A stretch of 64,000 nt of DNA from Shinella zoogloeoides (GTDB taxonomy: Bacteria > Pseudomonadota > Alphaproteobacteria > Rhizobiales > Rhizobiaceae): contig NZ_QNUJ01000003.1 in the NCBI RefSeq assembly GCF_003574625.1, positions 248,001 to 312,000 on the forward strand, written 5' to 3'. Below are positions 19,169-26,445 of this stretch, in pieces; position 1 is the stretch's first letter, and every line of letters starts with the position of its first letter. A model generated the notes under the pieces. The model saw nothing but the letters and a program-made list of their open reading frames with translations, did no database searches and was not told the DNA's origin. The position numbers were made by a program, and so were the translations under genes.

Positions 19169-20365
19169 CTATTCCAGTTGCCGGAGGAACCTGAGTGCAG
19201 CCGCAGACAGGGTCATCGCACCCTTGGGAAGGGCGGTTTCATCCACGCGGAACTTCGGGTGATGCAGCGGATAGATTGCCTCCATCACCTCGTTGCGGAT
19301 GCCGAGGCGGAAATAGACCGACGGGCATTTCTCGCTGTAGAAGGCGAAGTCGTCCGCCGCGGTCCAGCCGGGCGCGTTGAGCACGTTGTCCCGCCCGACG
19401 ACCTCGGCTCCCGCCTGCTGGACGATGGCGACCATTTCGGGCGCGTTGACGACCGGCGGCTCGCCGCGCTGGATTGTCACCGCGACGCTTGCATCATGGG
19501 TGGCGGCGACGCCTTCGAGGATCTGCCGCAGCCGGCGCCAGGCCTTCTGTCGTGTCTCCTCGTGGCCGCTGCGGATCGTGCCCTTCAGGCGCACTTCGGG
19601 GGCGATCACGTTATAAGCGCCGCCGCCCTCTATGCCGGTGACGGAAACCACCAGCGGGTCGTAGGGATCGATCTCGCGCGAAACGATCTTCTGCAATTCC
19701 GTCACCATGGAACAGGCGACCGCGATCGCATCCACTCCGTCGGAGGGCTTGGCGGCATGGGCGGAATTGCCGGTAACGACGACGTCGAAGATATCGCAGG
19801 CGAGCGTGTAGGGACCGGCGCCGACAGCGATCTGTCCGGCGGGCGTATAGGGATCGACATGGATGCCGATTGCGGCGTCCACGTCATCGAGAAGCCCCTC
19901 CTCGATCACCCGCCGGCCGCCGAGCGGCTCGGCTTCCTCGGCGGGCTGGAAGATCAGGCGCACCGTGCCGCTGAACGACGATCTCTGCCGGTCGAGCAGG
20001 ACCGCGGCGGCGTAGCCCATCGCAGCATGCGCGTCGTGCCCGCAGGCATGCATCACGCCCGGTCGCCCGGAGGCGAAGGGCACGCCCGATGCCTCGGTGA
20101 TCGGCAGCGCATCGATATCGGCCCGGATCACCACCTTGCGGTTCGAAGGCCCGGCCGTTCCGGCGATATCCACGGCAAGGCCGAAGCCCGCGACGGGCCG
20201 GACATTCTCCAGCCCCGCCGCCTCGAGCGCCTGCTTCAGATAGGCCTGCGTCTCGCGCTCCTCGTTCGACAGTTCCGGATTGCGATGGAGGTGGCGCCGG
20301 ATGTCGATCATCCCGCGTTCCAGCGACGGCTCCATCGCGGCGGTGTCGGGGTCAGGCCTTGACAT
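19169..20365 (-). CDS. M20D amidohydrolase, candidate N-acetyl-diaminobutyrate deacetylase
   Basis: A 398-residue hippurate hydrolase/IAA-amino acid hydrolase-type enzyme. Metal-binding elements are visible in GVMHACGHDAHAAMG (Cys and His ligands, residues about 105-119), in the FQPAEEAEPLGG loop and in the C-terminal LHHPKF. It overlaps the ectoine hydrolase-like gene by 14 bases and would act immediately after it in a pathway. The ectoine hydrolase product is N-acetyl-2,4-diaminobutyrate, so deacetylation is the natural assignment (a DoeB2-like role). That is inference; classical EutE/DoeB deacetylases belong to another family. Confidence 0.8.
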   Translation of the reverse strand: MSRPDPDTAAMEPSLERGMIDIRRHLHRNPELSNEERETQAYLKQALEAAGLENVRPVAGFGLAVDIAGTAGPSNRKVVIRADIDALPITEASGVPFASGRPGVMHACGHDAHAAMGYAAAVLLDRQRSSFSGTVRLIFQPAEEAEPLGGRRVIEEGLLDDVDAAIGIHVDPYTPAGQIAVGAGPYTLACDIFDVVVTGNSAHAAKPSDGVDAIAVACSMVTELQKIVSREIDPYDPLVVSVTGIEGGGAYNVIAPEVRLKGTIRSGHEETRQKAWRRLRQILEGVAATHDASVAVTIQRGEPPVVNAPEMVAIVQQAGAEVVGRDNVLNAPGWTAADDFAFYSEKCPSVYFRLGIRNEVMEAIYPLHHPKFRVDETALPKGAMTLSAAALRFLRQLE

Positions 20366-21530
20366 GGATGTCCCGCGGGAAGTTGGTCAGCGTCTCGCAG
20401 CCGCGTTCGGTCACGAGGATCGTCTCGCTGACCTCGATCCCCCAGCCGTCCATCCACATGCCGAGGATGGAGTGCAGCACGTTGCCGGGCTTGAGGATGG
20501 TCCTGTCGCCCGGGCGCAGGCTGATCGTGTGCTCGCCCCAGTCCGGCGGATAGGCGACGCCGATGGAATAGCCGATGCGCGATTCCTTTTTCAGGCCGTA
20601 GCGCTGGATGACCTGCCGCCAGGCGGCCTCGACCTCCTCGGCCGTGATGCCCGGCTTGATGGCGGCGAGCACGGCCTCCATGCCTTCGAGTACCGCCTTG
20701 CCGGTGTCGCCGACCTTGGTCGGCATCCGGCCGAGCTGCATGGTGCGGGCAAGGCCGGCCGTATAGCGGCGGACGACGCCGGCAAGCTCCAGCGCGACCG
20801 TCTCGTTCTCGCCGAAGCGCCGGTCGCTCCACATGACATGGGGGGCCGATGCGTTCTCGCCGGCAAGGATGGTCGGGGGAAGGGCGGTGATGTCCCCGGC
20901 GAAATCGGGTGAGCCGGCAACTTGCGCGGCCTGGATCCGCGCGATGGCATCGCATTCGCGCACGCCGGGCGCGATGACGTCATAGGCGGCGGTCACGGCG
21001 GCTTCGGCAAGGCGCGAGGCCTTGCGCAGATAATCGATCTCGGCGGCGGACTTGACGCTGCGGATCCAGTTCACCAAGAGGTCCGCATCGTGGAAGGTTG
21101 CGTTGGGCAGGCCGGCGGTAAGGCGCGCATGCGCCTTCGGCGAGTAATAATAGGCCTCCAGCTCGATGCCGATATTGCCGCGATCCCAGCCCTTGCGGGC
21201 AATCCAGCCGGCGATCCAGTCCATCGGGTGGCGGTCGGCGCGCTGGACATGGTCCTCCGGGAAGCCGACGACGTTTTCCGGCTTCATCCATGCGGTCAGA
21301 AGGCCGCCGGCCGCATCCATGGCGCGGCCGATCCAGACGGGCTCCTCGTCCGCGAGGGGAACGAGCACGACCTGCGGCGTGTAGAAAGACCAGCCGTCAT
21401 AGCCGGTGATGTAGTGCTGGTTGGCGACGTCGTTGACGACCAGCAGGTCGAGATTGCGGCGCGCCATCTCCGCACGGATGGCCTGGAGGCGGGCCTTGTA
21501 TTCGGAAAGCGCGAAGGGAAGTTCGATCAT
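20352..21530 (-). CDS. doeA: ectoine hydrolase-like M24 protein (DoeA/EutD)
   Basis: A 392-residue pita-bread-fold protein. The N-terminal creatinase domain carries NQHYITGYDGWSFY (residues 38-50). In the C-terminal domain the usual M24 metal ligands are altered. Where aminopeptidases have Asp-x-Gly and a second Asp, this protein has ALELAG (E248) and YTAG. EutD/DoeA enzymes are known to lack the standard metal site and to use a glutamate in this region. The enzyme should open the ectoine ring to acetyl-diaminobutyrate. The start at 21530 removes a 57-residue arginine-rich extension. Confidence 0.78.
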   Translation of the reverse strand: MIELPFALSEYKARLQAIRAEMARRNLDLLVVNDVANQHYITGYDGWSFYTPQVVLVPLADEEPVWIGRAMDAAGGLLTAWMKPENVVGFPEDHVQRADRHPMDWIAGWIARKGWDRGNIGIELEAYYYSPKAHARLTAGLPNATFHDADLLVNWIRSVKSAAEIDYLRKASRLAEAAVTAAYDVIAPGVRECDAIARIQAAQVAGSPDFAGDITALPPTILAGENASAPHVMWSDRRFGENETVALELAGVVRRYTAGLARTMQLGRMPTKVGDTGKAVLEGMEAVLAAIKPGITAEEVEAAWRQVIQRYGLKKESRIGYSIGVAYPPDWGEHTISLRPGDRTILKPGNVLHSILGMWMDGWGIEVSETILVTERGCETLTNFPRDIHVKA

Positions 21531-21556
21531 GATGGATGCATCCTGTCGGGTGGCGG

Positions 21557-22318
21557 TTATCGGGTATCGGCAAGGGTGAGCAGGCGGCAGGCCGCCGCCG
21601 GGTCGGGCGCTATCCCGCATTGGCGGAGGCTGGCCCAGGCGGCCGCAAGGTTGCTGGTGACGACCGGCAGGCCGGTTCGCCGTTCGATCTCGGGCGCACA
21701 TTGCGCGGCACGGAGGGCCGTGCAGGCGAGGAACAGCGCCTCGGCGCCGGGCGTGATCGTCTCGACGGCCAGCCGCACGATCTCCTCGAGCGGCAGGCGC
21801 GCCATCTCGCGGTCGTCCTCCATGCCGAGGCAGACAAGGCGGTCGACGTCAAAGCCCTTCGCGGCGAAGAACGCCTGCATCGGCTCTGCCGTGCGCCGGA
21901 CATAAGGCGTCAGGATAGCGATGCGCCGTGCCCGCAGGGTGCGAAGCGCCCGGACGGCGGCGCCGGCGGGCGTGATGACCGGCGTTTCCGGCTTGCCCGC
22001 TTCGAGGGTCGCGGCCACCGCATCCTCGCCGATGACGACCGAGGCGGAAGTACAGCCGTAGACGATGGCGTCGAGCGCCTCGCCGGGCAGGATAAGCTCG
22101 GCAGCGGCGGCAAGGTGCGGATGCATCGCGCGCAGGTTTTCCGGCGTGGTCGGGTTGGCGTAGTGGACGCGGGCCACATGGACCGCGACGGCATCGCTCG
22201 CGACGAGACGCCGGAAATCCGCCTCGACGGTGTGGTCGGTCGCAAGTGCGATCAGGCCGATGCGCCTGGGTGCAGGGCGATCGTCCAGTGCCGGCCGTGG
22301 CTGAATTTCCTCGATCAT
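21557..22318 (-). CDS. eutA: EutA-like Asp/Glu racemase-superfamily protein
   Basis: A 253-residue protein of the Asp/Glu/hydantoin racemase and maleate isomerase superfamily. Both catalytic cysteines are present, in VYGCTSAS and in FLACTALRAA. The N-terminus RIGLIALATDHTVEADFR resembles EutA of ectoine utilisation operons. It is first in the eutA-doeA-M20D unit, 26 bases before doeA. The start at 22318 has GGAG 6 bases upstream. EutA has been linked to hydroxyectoine stereochemistry, but its reaction is not firmly established. A maleate isomerase or arylmalonate-type role remains possible. Confidence 0.75.
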   Translation of the reverse strand: MIEEIQPRPALDDRPAPRRIGLIALATDHTVEADFRRLVASDAVAVHVARVHYANPTTPENLRAMHPHLAAAAELILPGEALDAIVYGCTSASVVIGEDAVAATLEAGKPETPVITPAGAAVRALRTLRARRIAILTPYVRRTAEPMQAFFAAKGFDVDRLVCLGMEDDREMARLPLEEIVRLAVETITPGAEALFLACTALRAAQCAPEIERRTGLPVVTSNLAAAWASLRQCGIAPDPAAACRLLTLADTR

Positions 22319-22399
22319 GCGCGCTCCGCAGCTCTCGACCTGTATTGAGCCGCGCAGAAAGAACCGCGTCAATCTTCGAAAAAGACACGTGTCAATTTA
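22319..22399 (-). promoter_or_regulatory. promoter/operator region of eutA-doeA-M20D
   Basis: This 81-base gap lies between the MocR stop and the eutA start. On the minus strand an exact TTGACA occurs at 22395 to 22390. It overlaps a perfect 10-base palindrome GACACGTGTC (22384-22393). A second TTGAC copy lies 23 bases downstream (22372 to 22368). No convincing -10 box is placed 17 bases from the first TTGACA, so the promoter assignment is tentative. The palindrome is a candidate regulator site. Confidence 0.4.
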
Positions 22400-23782
22400 T
22401 CAGATCGAGAGAATGCTCCGGTCGGGCGCCGCGCGCAGGAGCGAGGCAAGGATATCGAGGCCCGCGCGCAACTCCTCCGCTTCCGTCGCGCCGACCGAAA
22501 GCCGGACGGCGCCGGCGGGAAGGCCGGAGAGGCAGAAGGGTGTGCTCGGGGCGACGGCGACGCCGCGCGCCCGCGCCTGGGAGACGAAGGCGAGCTCGTC
22601 GTGATCGGGTGGAAGGGGCAACCAGACATGCAGGCCCTCGGGATGCGCGCGGCAGGATGCCTTGCCGAGGGATTCCGCCACGATGCGATGGCGGGCACGC
22701 AGCGTCTCGCGCTGCCAGCCGACCAGGGCGTCCATGGTGCCGTCGCCAAGCCATAGCGTGGCGATCTCGGCCATGATTGGCGTCGCCATCCAGTTCGCCA
22801 TCAGTTGCCGGTTGGCGATCGTCGCGGCGAAATGATCGGGCGCGGCCACATAGCCGATCCTCAGGCCCGGCACGGCAACCTTGGTGAAGCCGGTGATGTA
22901 GATCGTGCGTTCCGGCGCGAGGGCCGCGAGCGGCTGCGGTCGGTCGGACAGAAGCGGACCGAAGACATCGGTCTCGATGATCGTCACGTCATGCCTCCGC
23001 GCGACCTCGGCTATTGCCCGCCGCCGGTTTTCTGACATCACAACGGCGGTGGGATTGGCAAGGTTCGGCTGGAGCGTCGCCACCCGCACCTCCTCGCGAA
23101 GGCAGGCCTCCTCCAGCGCCTCCGGCAGCATTCCATCCGCGTCGGCGGCGATTGCCCGCACCCTGATGCCGAGATAGTCGGCGAGGGGGCGGATGACGTG
23201 ATAGCAGATCTCTTCCGCCGCGAGGATCGCGCCCGGGCCGGCCGCAGACATGAGCGCGACGGTGAAGGCGGAGGATGCGCCGTTCGTCAGCAGCACGTTC
23301 TGCGGCGCTGCCTCCAAGCCAAGGCCGGAAAGCCAGGAGACGGCCGCCTCGTTGTGGCGGGCGAAGATGGTGTTGGGCCGGAAGGACAGCACGGCGGCCG
23401 GCGGGATCGTGTCGCCGAGCCGGCGCAGCGCTGCCTTCATCCGGTCGAGCTGCATGGCGGTGCAGACGGGCGTCACGATGGAGAGGTCGATGACATTCGC
23501 TAGCCGCTCGGCGATATAGGGCGGCTGCAGCGCCGGGCCGCCCGGCTTCACATAGGTGCCGCGCCCCACCTCGCCGGACACGAGGCCCCGGCGGGCCAGG
23601 ATGTCATAGGCCTTGCTGACCGTCTGGATGGAGACCTTCAGGTCATAGGCAAGGTCGCGATGGGCCGGCAGCTTGCCGCCCGCCGCAAGCCGGCCGCTCT
23701 TGATCGCGGCCGTGAACTGGTCGGCGAGGGAAATGTAGACGGGACGCCGCAGGAGGGCGGGATCGGGTTGCCATTTTGTCAT
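22400..23782 (-). CDS. MocR-type (GntR/aminotransferase) regulator, EhuR/EnuR-like
   Basis: A 460-residue chimeric regulator. Residues about 10-75 form a GntR winged helix (GGKLPAHRDLAYDLKVSIQT). Residues about 100-450 are an aminotransferase class I fold with the PLP lysine in YITGFTKVAVPGLRIG. MocR proteins named EnuR or EhuR control ectoine operons, sensing acetyl-diaminobutyrate and diaminobutyrate through PLP. Position directly upstream of eutA-doeA supports that role. Other MocR regulators (pdxR, gabR) are alternatives without local support. A 13-base-arm inverted repeat overlaps its start codon. Confidence 0.85.
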   Translation of the reverse strand: MTKWQPDPALLRRPVYISLADQFTAAIKSGRLAAGGKLPAHRDLAYDLKVSIQTVSKAYDILARRGLVSGEVGRGTYVKPGGPALQPPYIAERLANVIDLSIVTPVCTAMQLDRMKAALRRLGDTIPPAAVLSFRPNTIFARHNEAAVSWLSGLGLEAAPQNVLLTNGASSAFTVALMSAAGPGAILAAEEICYHVIRPLADYLGIRVRAIAADADGMLPEALEEACLREEVRVATLQPNLANPTAVVMSENRRRAIAEVARRHDVTIIETDVFGPLLSDRPQPLAALAPERTIYITGFTKVAVPGLRIGYVAAPDHFAATIANRQLMANWMATPIMAEIATLWLGDGTMDALVGWQRETLRARHRIVAESLGKASCRAHPEGLHVWLPLPPDHDELAFVSQARARGVAVAPSTPFCLSGLPAGAVRLSVGATEAEELRAGLDILASLLRAAPDRSILSI

Positions 23783-23810
23783 GCATTTTTCTGGCGCAAA
23801 TGCATGACAA
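23776..23810. promoter_or_regulatory. perfect 13-bp inverted repeat over the MocR start codon
   Basis: The arms are TTGTCATGCATTT (23776-23788) and AAATGCATGACAA (23798-23810), separated by 9 bases. The MocR start codon occupies 23780-23782 on the minus strand, inside one arm. There is no T run after the hairpin on either strand, so an operator is more likely than a terminator. A folded mRNA would also hide the start codon. Autoregulation by MocR is the simplest reading. Confidence 0.6.
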
Positions 23811-23820
23811 TTTCAATGGC

Positions 23821-25101
23821 TCAGCTTTCCGCTATGCCGCACCAGTCCGCCGCAAAGAGGGCGAGCGTCTTGGTGACGCGCTTCAGCGAAGAAAGGCTGA
23901 CTCGCTCGTCGATGCCGTGGATGTTTTCGGCCACCGGGCCATAGACGAGCGCTGGGATGTTGCCGTGCACGGAGAAGACGGCAGCGTCGAGATAGCAGGC
24001 CATGACATAGGAGGGTAGCTCGCCTCCCGCATGCGTCAGGGCGTGGGCGGCGCGAAGGCTGGCTTCGGCCGGCGTTCCCTCGGCAAGCTCGTAGTCTGCA
24101 TGCATCACGCCGACCCAGGTGAGGTCGACCAGACCCTCGCCTGCAAAGGCCGGATCTTCCGTCTGAATGCGCGCGAGGAAGGCTTCGAATTCCACCGCAC
24201 GCGCCTGCGGATCCTCGCCTGGGTAGAAACCGATGCGGCCCTCCGCAACGCAATCGCTGGGAATGGAGGCGATCCAGTCGCCGCCGCTGATCGTGCCGAT
24301 GGTCAATGCCACGGGGTTGGCGAGCTCGCTGAACCAGCGCCTGTCCTGCCGCTCGTCGATCCATTTGCGCTCCAGCGCCCGGAGGTGGCCGATCAGGCGG
24401 ATCATGAGATCGATGGCGCTCTGGCCGGATTCCGGCTCGCGGGGATGGGCGGGACGGCCCTTGGTTTCCAGCCGAAACTTGATGACGCCGGCATTGGCCC
24501 GCACGAGCTGTTCGTCCGTCGGTTCGGGGCTGATGACGGCGTCGGCGACGAAGCCGCGTTCGAAGAGCGTCGCGGCGCCGTTGCCGGTGATCTCCTCCTC
24601 CACGACGGACTGGACTTGGATATCACCCCGCAGGGAAAGGCCGGCCGCTGCGATGGCGTCGAGCGCGAAGATGGAGGCGACGAGGCCGGCCTTCATGTCG
24701 CCGGCGCCGCGCCCGTAAAGCCAGTCGCCCTTGCGGACCGGCTGGAAGGGGGCGGAAGCCCAGCGGTGGCTGCTTCCCGCCGGAACGATGTCGACATGGG
24801 AATTGAAGGCGAGCGACCGGCCGCCCTTGCCGCCTGCCGGCTTCAGGCCGACGACATTCCAGCTTTCCGCATAGTCGACGGTCGCCGGCGAGAATGCCGG
24901 GTGCCGCCCGATCTTCGAGGCATCGGTGCGCAGGCGCTCCACCGCAAAGCCGCGCTTCTGCAATGCCGCCTGAACGAAATCCTGCGCCTCGGCCTCCTCG
25001 TTGCGGAGGGAACGGAAAGCGACCAGCTTTTCCAGAAACCGGACCTCACTCTCAAAAGACTGGTCTACGGCATTGAGAATACGGCAATTTGCAGATGTCA
25101 T
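23821..25101 (-). CDS. M20 deacylase, ArgE/DapE/acetylornithine deacetylase family
   Basis: A 426-residue metallohydrolase. Metal-binding motifs are SHVDIVPAG (residues about 102-110), GRGAGDMKAGL (about 130-140, containing the bridging Asp) and VVEEEITGNGA (about 165-175, containing the catalytic Glu and ligand). Members deacylate N-acyl amino or diamino acids. It lies 38 bases upstream of the MocR gene on the same strand, with the inverted repeat between them. It may provide a third amidase activity for the diamino-acid island. Substrate candidates are acetyl-diaminobutyrate, acetylornithine or succinyl-diaminopimelate analogues. Confidence 0.85.
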   Translation of the reverse strand: MTSANCRILNAVDQSFESEVRFLEKLVAFRSLRNEEAEAQDFVQAALQKRGFAVERLRTDASKIGRHPAFSPATVDYAESWNVVGLKPAGGKGGRSLAFNSHVDIVPAGSSHRWASAPFQPVRKGDWLYGRGAGDMKAGLVASIFALDAIAAAGLSLRGDIQVQSVVEEEITGNGAATLFERGFVADAVISPEPTDEQLVRANAGVIKFRLETKGRPAHPREPESGQSAIDLMIRLIGHLRALERKWIDERQDRRWFSELANPVALTIGTISGGDWIASIPSDCVAEGRIGFYPGEDPQARAVEFEAFLARIQTEDPAFAGEGLVDLTWVGVMHADYELAEGTPAEASLRAAHALTHAGGELPSYVMACYLDAAVFSVHGNIPALVYGPVAENIHGIDERVSLSSLKRVTKTLALFAADWCGIAES

Positions 25102-25257
25102 GGCGGGCCGGGTCCGAAGTTGAATGCGGTGCGGGGCAGCGTAACCGCTGTCTCGCTCATTTCAAGCTGGATCGTCCGGAAGCCCGACTTCCGCTTTGAC
25201 ACGGGCGGCGAACTCCATCATTCAGAGGCGGATTGAAAGCGTCGGCGATAGAGACCC

Positions 25258-25767
25258 GTGAAGACAGGCAAGAAGGAAAAGAAAACGAGGGAGCGCAAGC
25301 CGAAGACGCTCCTGCAGAAGCTCGCGGCTTCGCCCGAGAAGCTGTTCTCGGGTGCCTTCCGCCAGCAATATGCCGCCCTTTGCTTTCGCCCCGCGTCGAC
25401 GGGCGAAGGGATCGAGATCCTTGTCGTGACGTCGCGCGACAGCGGGCGGTGGATCATTCCCAAAGGCTGGCCGATGAAGGGCAGGAAACCCTATGAAGCG
25501 GCGGCCATCGAGGCGCTGCAGGAGGCCGGCGTCAAGGGAACCGTCCGCAAGAAGCCGGTCGGCAGCTATACCTACCTGAAGCTGCTCGACGACGGCGATG
25601 TCGCGCCCTGCATCGTCGACGTCTTCCAGATCGAGGTCACGAGCGTCACGGAAAAGTTCAAGGAAAAGGGCGAGCGCATCCTCGCCTGGGTCAGCCCGGA
25701 CGAAGCCGCCCGGCGCGTCCGCGAGATCGAGCTCAAGTCCATGCTGGTCGAATTCGTCCCCCGTTGA
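25258..25767 (+). CDS. NUDIX hydrolase with a divergent Nudix box
   Basis: A 169-residue protein with a lysine-rich N-terminus (residues 1-22). The Nudix box region runs from about G79, starting GWPMKGRKPYEAAAIEAL and ending QEAGV. Compared with the consensus GX5EX7REUXEEXGU, the Arg is Ile and the first Glu of the EE pair is Gln. The other two glutamates remain. The size and GWPMKG opening resemble diphosphoinositol/diadenosine polyphosphate-type hydrolases of alphaproteobacteria. Start: GTG at 25258; no strong ribosome site precedes it. It converges with the phosphatase gene. Confidence 0.85.
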   Translation: MKTGKKEKKTRERKPKTLLQKLAASPEKLFSGAFRQQYAALCFRPASTGEGIEILVVTSRDSGRWIIPKGWPMKGRKPYEAAAIEALQEAGVKGTVRKKPVGSYTYLKLLDDGDVAPCIVDVFQIEVTSVTEKFKEKGERILAWVSPDEAARRVREIELKSMLVEFVPR

Positions 25768-25770
25768 AGC

Positions 25771-25793
25771 TCCGGCGGCTTTATGCCGCCGGA
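25771..25793. terminator. possible bidirectional terminator hairpin
   Basis: A perfect 9-bp stem, TCCGGCGGC (25771-25779) with GCCGCCGGA (25785-25793) and loop TTTAT, lies in the 37-base gap between the convergent NUDIX and phosphatase genes. A T tract is absent on both sides, so efficiency is uncertain. Confidence 0.4.
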
Positions 25794-25804
25794 ATTCCGG
25801 TCCG

Positions 25805-26389
25805 TCAGTCGAGGACGGCCATTTGCAGTTCGGCGTGGCGGCCGAGGGTCTTCATCCACTCGCCATATTGCGGCTGATTGCGGATCTGCCGGCCGTAGTG
25901 ACGGCCGAGCGCGGCCGTCAACTCGCCCTTGCGGCCGAGCTGCTCGTCGGCAAAGCCGATCATCTGCGAGTTCGGCCAGGCCTGCGGCCGGATCGTGACG
26001 AGGCGGGTGAAAAGGTTCTCGGCCGTTTCATCCGGGTTGGCCTGCGCCATCAGGGTCAGCATGGCGGCAGTCGAGCGGGAAACGCCCATATGGCAATGCA
26101 CGAGCAGGTGGCTCGACGCCTGCGCGTTCTGCTGGGCCTGGAAGTCCGAGCCGAATTTCAGGATGGCCTCGACATGGTCGGGACGCGGCATCACCCGGTC
26201 CGGCGCGGCGACGATGATGTCGTGGAAGCGCAGCGTCGTGCGGTGGTGCTGGCCATAGGTCGCGAAGGTCTCGATCTCGGGAAGCTCCGGGTCGAGCAGG
26301 GACAGGACATGGGTCACCTTGCGCTCGCGCTGCGCCGGCAGCTCCTCTATGCCGCAAATCGTCAGTTCCGGGGTAAAGATCACATCCAT
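25805..26389 (-). CDS. tyrosine/dual-specificity phosphatase-like protein
   Basis: A 194-residue protein with the Cys-x5-Arg P-loop in VHCHMGVSRSTA (residues about 98-109). A plausible general acid Asp lies in the FHDIIVAAPD segment. The N-terminus VTHVLSLLDPELPEIETF is typical of small prokaryotic dual-specificity phosphatases. The start at 26389 has AAAGGACAG upstream. It should act on phosphotyrosine or on a small phosphorylated metabolite in the cytoplasm; no target is evident from its neighbours. A two-component sensor gene lies 56 bases upstream on the same strand. Confidence 0.83.
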   Translation of the reverse strand: MDVIFTPELTICGIEELPAQRERKVTHVLSLLDPELPEIETFATYGQHHRTTLRFHDIIVAAPDRVMPRPDHVEAILKFGSDFQAQQNAQASSHLLVHCHMGVSRSTAAMLTLMAQANPDETAENLFTRLVTIRPQAWPNSQMIGFADEQLGRKGELTAALGRHYGRQIRNQPQYGEWMKTLGRHAELQMAVLD

Positions 26390-26445
26390 GGTCTGTCCTT
26401 TCAGTCTTCGATGCAAATGATTGGTGTCATTTTCCGTGCCCTACG

